A stretch of DNA of 23,877 nucleotides, taken from JBEKVE01 sp049514335. GTDB taxonomy: Bacteria; Actinomycetota; Acidimicrobiia; Acidimicrobiales; UBA8190. The notes below the pieces were generated by a model. The model worked only from the letters and a program-made list of their open reading frames with translations, made no database searches and was not told where the DNA came from. The stretch covers positions 1 through 23,877 of the forward strand of contig JBEKVE010000028.1 of assembly GCA_049514335.1 (NCBI GenBank), given 5' to 3'. Both the position numbers and the translations under genes were made by a program. Below are positions 22,168 to 23,877 of this stretch, piece after piece (position 1 is the stretch's first letter; each line of letters opens with the position of its first letter).

Positions 22168-22404
22168 TCAGACGGGGCGGGGACGCTGGCGGCGTACCGC
22201 CGTCGGCTCCATCCACCACCGTCCGCTGAAACGCCACGCGTCGGGACGCTCCACCGCGGCCGGCGCGGCGGCGGGGCGGGGCCACGCCTCCTGCACCGCC
22301 GCCATGATGGCGACGAGCACGGCGGGCTCGGGCTCGGGCCGCACCGAGACCACCTCGGGACCGCCCGTGGCGGGGTGGGGGCCGGGGGCGGGGTGCGAGC
22401 TCAC
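22168..22404 (-). CDS. Small acyl-CoA carboxylase epsilon-like subunit
   Basis: A 78-aa protein whose GTG start overlaps the stop of the carboxyltransferase gene as GTGA, so it is almost certainly translated with it. A Pro/Glu-rich N-terminus leads into a predicted helix (AVLVAIMAAVQEAW, about residues 28-41), an Ala/Pro linker, and a Trp/Arg-rich tail (AWRFSGRWWMEP). Small proteins with one helix and a Trp/Arg tail, encoded right after the beta subunit, are the epsilon subunits of actinobacterial acyl-CoA carboxylases, which help join alpha and beta subunits. Similarity is by layout and tail character, not a strict motif, so the family call is tentative while the gene itself is well supported. 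Confidence 0.62.
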   Translation of the reverse strand: MSSHPAPGPHPATGGPEVVSVRPEPEPAVLVAIMAAVQEAWPRPAAAPAAVERPDAWRFSGRWWMEPTAVRRQRPRPV

Positions 22405-23877
22405 AGCGGCACGTTGCCGTGCTTGCGCTTGGGCAGATCCTCGCGCTTCGACGCCAGCAGGCGGAGGCTGCGCACGAGGACCCGCCGGGTCTCGGTGGGG
22501 TCGATGACGTCGTCGACGTACCCCCGCTCGGCGGCCACGTAGGGGTTGGCGTAGCGCTCGGTGTACTCCTCCACGAGCTCGGCCCGACGCGCCGCGGGGT
22601 CGGCCGCCTCGGCCAGCTCCCGGCGGTAGACGATCTCCACCGCCCCCTGCGGGCCCATGACCGCCAGCTCGGCCGACGGCCAGGCGAACGCCAGGTCGGC
22701 GCCGATGGACTTGGAGTTCATGACGACGTACGCGCCCCCGTAGGCCTTGCGCGTGATGACCTGGATGCGCGGCACGGTGGCCTCGCAGTAGGCATAGAGC
22801 AGCTTGGCGCCGTGGCGGATGATCCCGCCGTACTCCTGGTCCGTTCCGGGCATGAAGCCGGGCACGTCCACGAACGTCACGAGCGGGATGTTGAAGGCGT
22901 CGCAGGTCCGCACGAAGCGCGCCGCCTTCTCCGACGAGTCGATGTCGAGCACACCGGCGAGCACGGCGGGCTGGTTGCCCACGATCCCCACGGCGCGTCC
23001 GTCGATGCGGGCGAAGCCACAGGTGATGCTCATGGCCCAGTGGGAATGGACCTCGAAGTAATCGCCCTCGTCGACGACCGAGGTGATGATGCGCTTCATG
23101 TCATAGGGCTGGTTCGGCGAGCTGGGCATGAGGTCGACGAGCTCGGGCGTCCCGCGGTCGGGATCGTCGTCGGTGTCGACGTGCGGTGGCTCCTCCATGT
23201 TGTTGGAGGGCAGGAACGACAGGAGGTAGCGCACCTCGTCGAGGCAGGTCTTCTCGTCGGGGGCCACGAAGGTGGCCACGCCCGACTTGGTGGCGTGGCT
23301 CATGGCCCCGCCCAGCTCCTCGAGGGTGACATCCTCGCCGGTGACGGTCTTCACCACGTCGGGCCCGGTGATGAACATGTGGCTCGACTCGTTCACCATG
23401 AAGATGAAGTCGGTCATGGCCGGTGAGTACACGGCCCCACCTGCGCACGGCCCGAGGATCACACTCACCTGGGGGATCACGCCCGAGGCCTTGACGTTGC
23501 GGTGGAAGATCCCACCGTAGGAGTGCAGCGACACCACGCCTTCCTGGATGCGGGCGCCGGCGCCGTCGTTGAGGCCGATCATGGGCACGCCGATGGACTC
23601 CGCCAGGTCCATGACCTTGTGGATCTTCTCGGCGAACACCTCGCCCAGGGCGCCACCGAACACCGTGAAGTCCTGGCTGAACACGCACACCCTGCGCCCC
23701 TCGACCGTGCCGAAGCCGGTGATGACGCCGTCGGTATAGGGGCGACGCTCCTCGAGCCCCATGCCGTGGGCCCGGTGCCGGGCGAGCATGTCGAGCTCCT
23801 GGAACGACCCCTCGTCCAGGAGGTACTCGATCCGCTCGCGGGCCGTCATCTTGCCCTTGGCGTGCTGGCGCTCCACG
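22401..23877 (-). CDS. pccB: Acyl-CoA carboxylase carboxyltransferase (beta) subunit, PccB-type, 5' end missing
   Basis: About 492 codons are present; the N-terminus lies beyond the right edge, since the GTG at 23876 falls in the normally internal ERQHAKGKMTARERIEYLL segment. The subunit moves the carboxyl group from biotin to an acyl-CoA, giving methylmalonyl-CoA if the substrate is propionyl-CoA. Crotonase-fold landmarks are FSQDFTVFGGALGEVFAEKI, LNDGAGARIQEGV, VILGPCAGGAVYSPAMTDF, FVDVPGFMPGTDQEYGGIIRHGAKLLYAY and RKAYGGAYVVMNSKSIGAD. The two oxyanion-type glycine segments (PCAGGAVY and RKAYGGAY) are intact. The residue after GGAY is Val, where strict propionyl-CoA carboxylases such as Streptomyces PccB have Asp, so the substrate range is open. 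It forms an operon with the epsilon-like gene (4-bp overlap). The alpha subunit (biotin carboxylase/carrier) is not in the window. Confidence 0.92.
   Translation of the reverse strand, partial: VERQHAKGKMTARERIEYLLDEGSFQELDMLARHRAHGMGLEERRPYTDGVITGFGTVEGRRVCVFSQDFTVFGGALGEVFAEKIHKVMDLAESIGVPMIGLNDGAGARIQEGVVSLHSYGGIFHRNVKASGVIPQVSVILGPCAGGAVYSPAMTDFIFMVNESSHMFITGPDVVKTVTGEDVTLEELGGAMSHATKSGVATFVAPDEKTCLDEVRYLLSFLPSNNMEEPPHVDTDDDPDRGTPELVDLMPSSPNQPYDMKRIITSVVDEGDYFEVHSHWAMSITCGFARIDGRAVGIVGNQPAVLAGVLDIDSSEKAARFVRTCDAFNIPLVTFVDVPGFMPGTDQEYGGIIRHGAKLLYAYCEATVPRIQVITRKAYGGAYVVMNSKSIGADLAFAWPSAELAVMGPQGAVEIVYRRELAEAADPAARRAELVEEYTERYANPYVAAERGYVDDVIDPTETRRVLVRSLRLLASKREDLPKRKHGNVPL

Noticed and set aside
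1..23877. Mobile elements, phage genes, toxin-antitoxin or defence islands, tRNA and rRNA genes
   Set aside because: I looked for transposase, integrase and restriction motifs, inverted-repeat boundaries and composition breaks and saw none. The helicase-nuclease pair is housekeeping recombination machinery and not a defence island.

Overview
The window is very GC-rich, gene-dense bacterial chromosome and looks like core, vertically inherited actinobacterial DNA. I infer a member of the Acidimicrobiia or a close relative. The reasons are frequent GTG starts, stop/start GTGA overlaps, TANNNT -10 boxes sitting 5-8 nt before the start codon (leaderless promoters), an actinobacterial-type lysC with an internal start, an ethylmalonyl-CoA mutase, and an acyl-CoA carboxylase beta gene followed by a small epsilon-like gene. 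I saw no insertion sequence, phage gene, CRISPR array, tRNA or rRNA.

Layout. 1-1182: the 5' end of a SqdB-like nucleotide-sugar epimerase gene (minus) diverges from a family-2 glycosyltransferase gene (plus). 1238-7785: a two-gene operon (GTGA overlap) for an AddB-like and an AddA-like helicase-nuclease, meeting a convergent rmuC (7789-9210). 9365-12825: a fused E1 alpha/beta 2-oxoacid dehydrogenase and a type II NADH dehydrogenase. 12890-13555: a phoU-like gene, convergent with the lysC-asd pair (minus, 13560-15829) that carries out the first two steps of the aspartate family pathway. 15830-16150: a 321-bp divergent spacer holding a 14-bp tandem repeat. 16151-17580: tandem cyclophilin genes, one membrane-anchored and one cytosolic. 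17622-18308: an S51-like peptidase gene (minus). 18377-22127: an SDR oxidoreductase, a 3-hydroxybutyryl-CoA dehydrogenase and an ethylmalonyl-CoA mutase. 22168-23877: a carboxyltransferase (PccB-type) with its epsilon-like partner (minus), running off the right edge.

How the genes fit together. The right third is the clearest functional unit. Hbd, Ecm and an acyl-CoA carboxylase match steps of the ethylmalonyl-CoA pathway, which assimilates acetyl-CoA without isocitrate lyase. The crotonyl-CoA carboxylase/reductase and the other diagnostic enzymes are not in view. AddA, AddB and RmuC form a DNA-end-processing block. The E1 fusion and NDH-2 may be one transcript linking 2-oxoacid oxidation to NADH reoxidation, but no E2 or E3 gene is present.

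I did not find a clearly new multi-gene system. The best leads are the repeated leaderless promoter architecture, which corrects several starts; an AddB subunit with a complete nuclease and Fe-S signature but no visible P-loop; the internal ribosome binding site that predicts a separate LysC beta subunit; and cofactor and substrate hints in Hbd and the carboxyltransferase.
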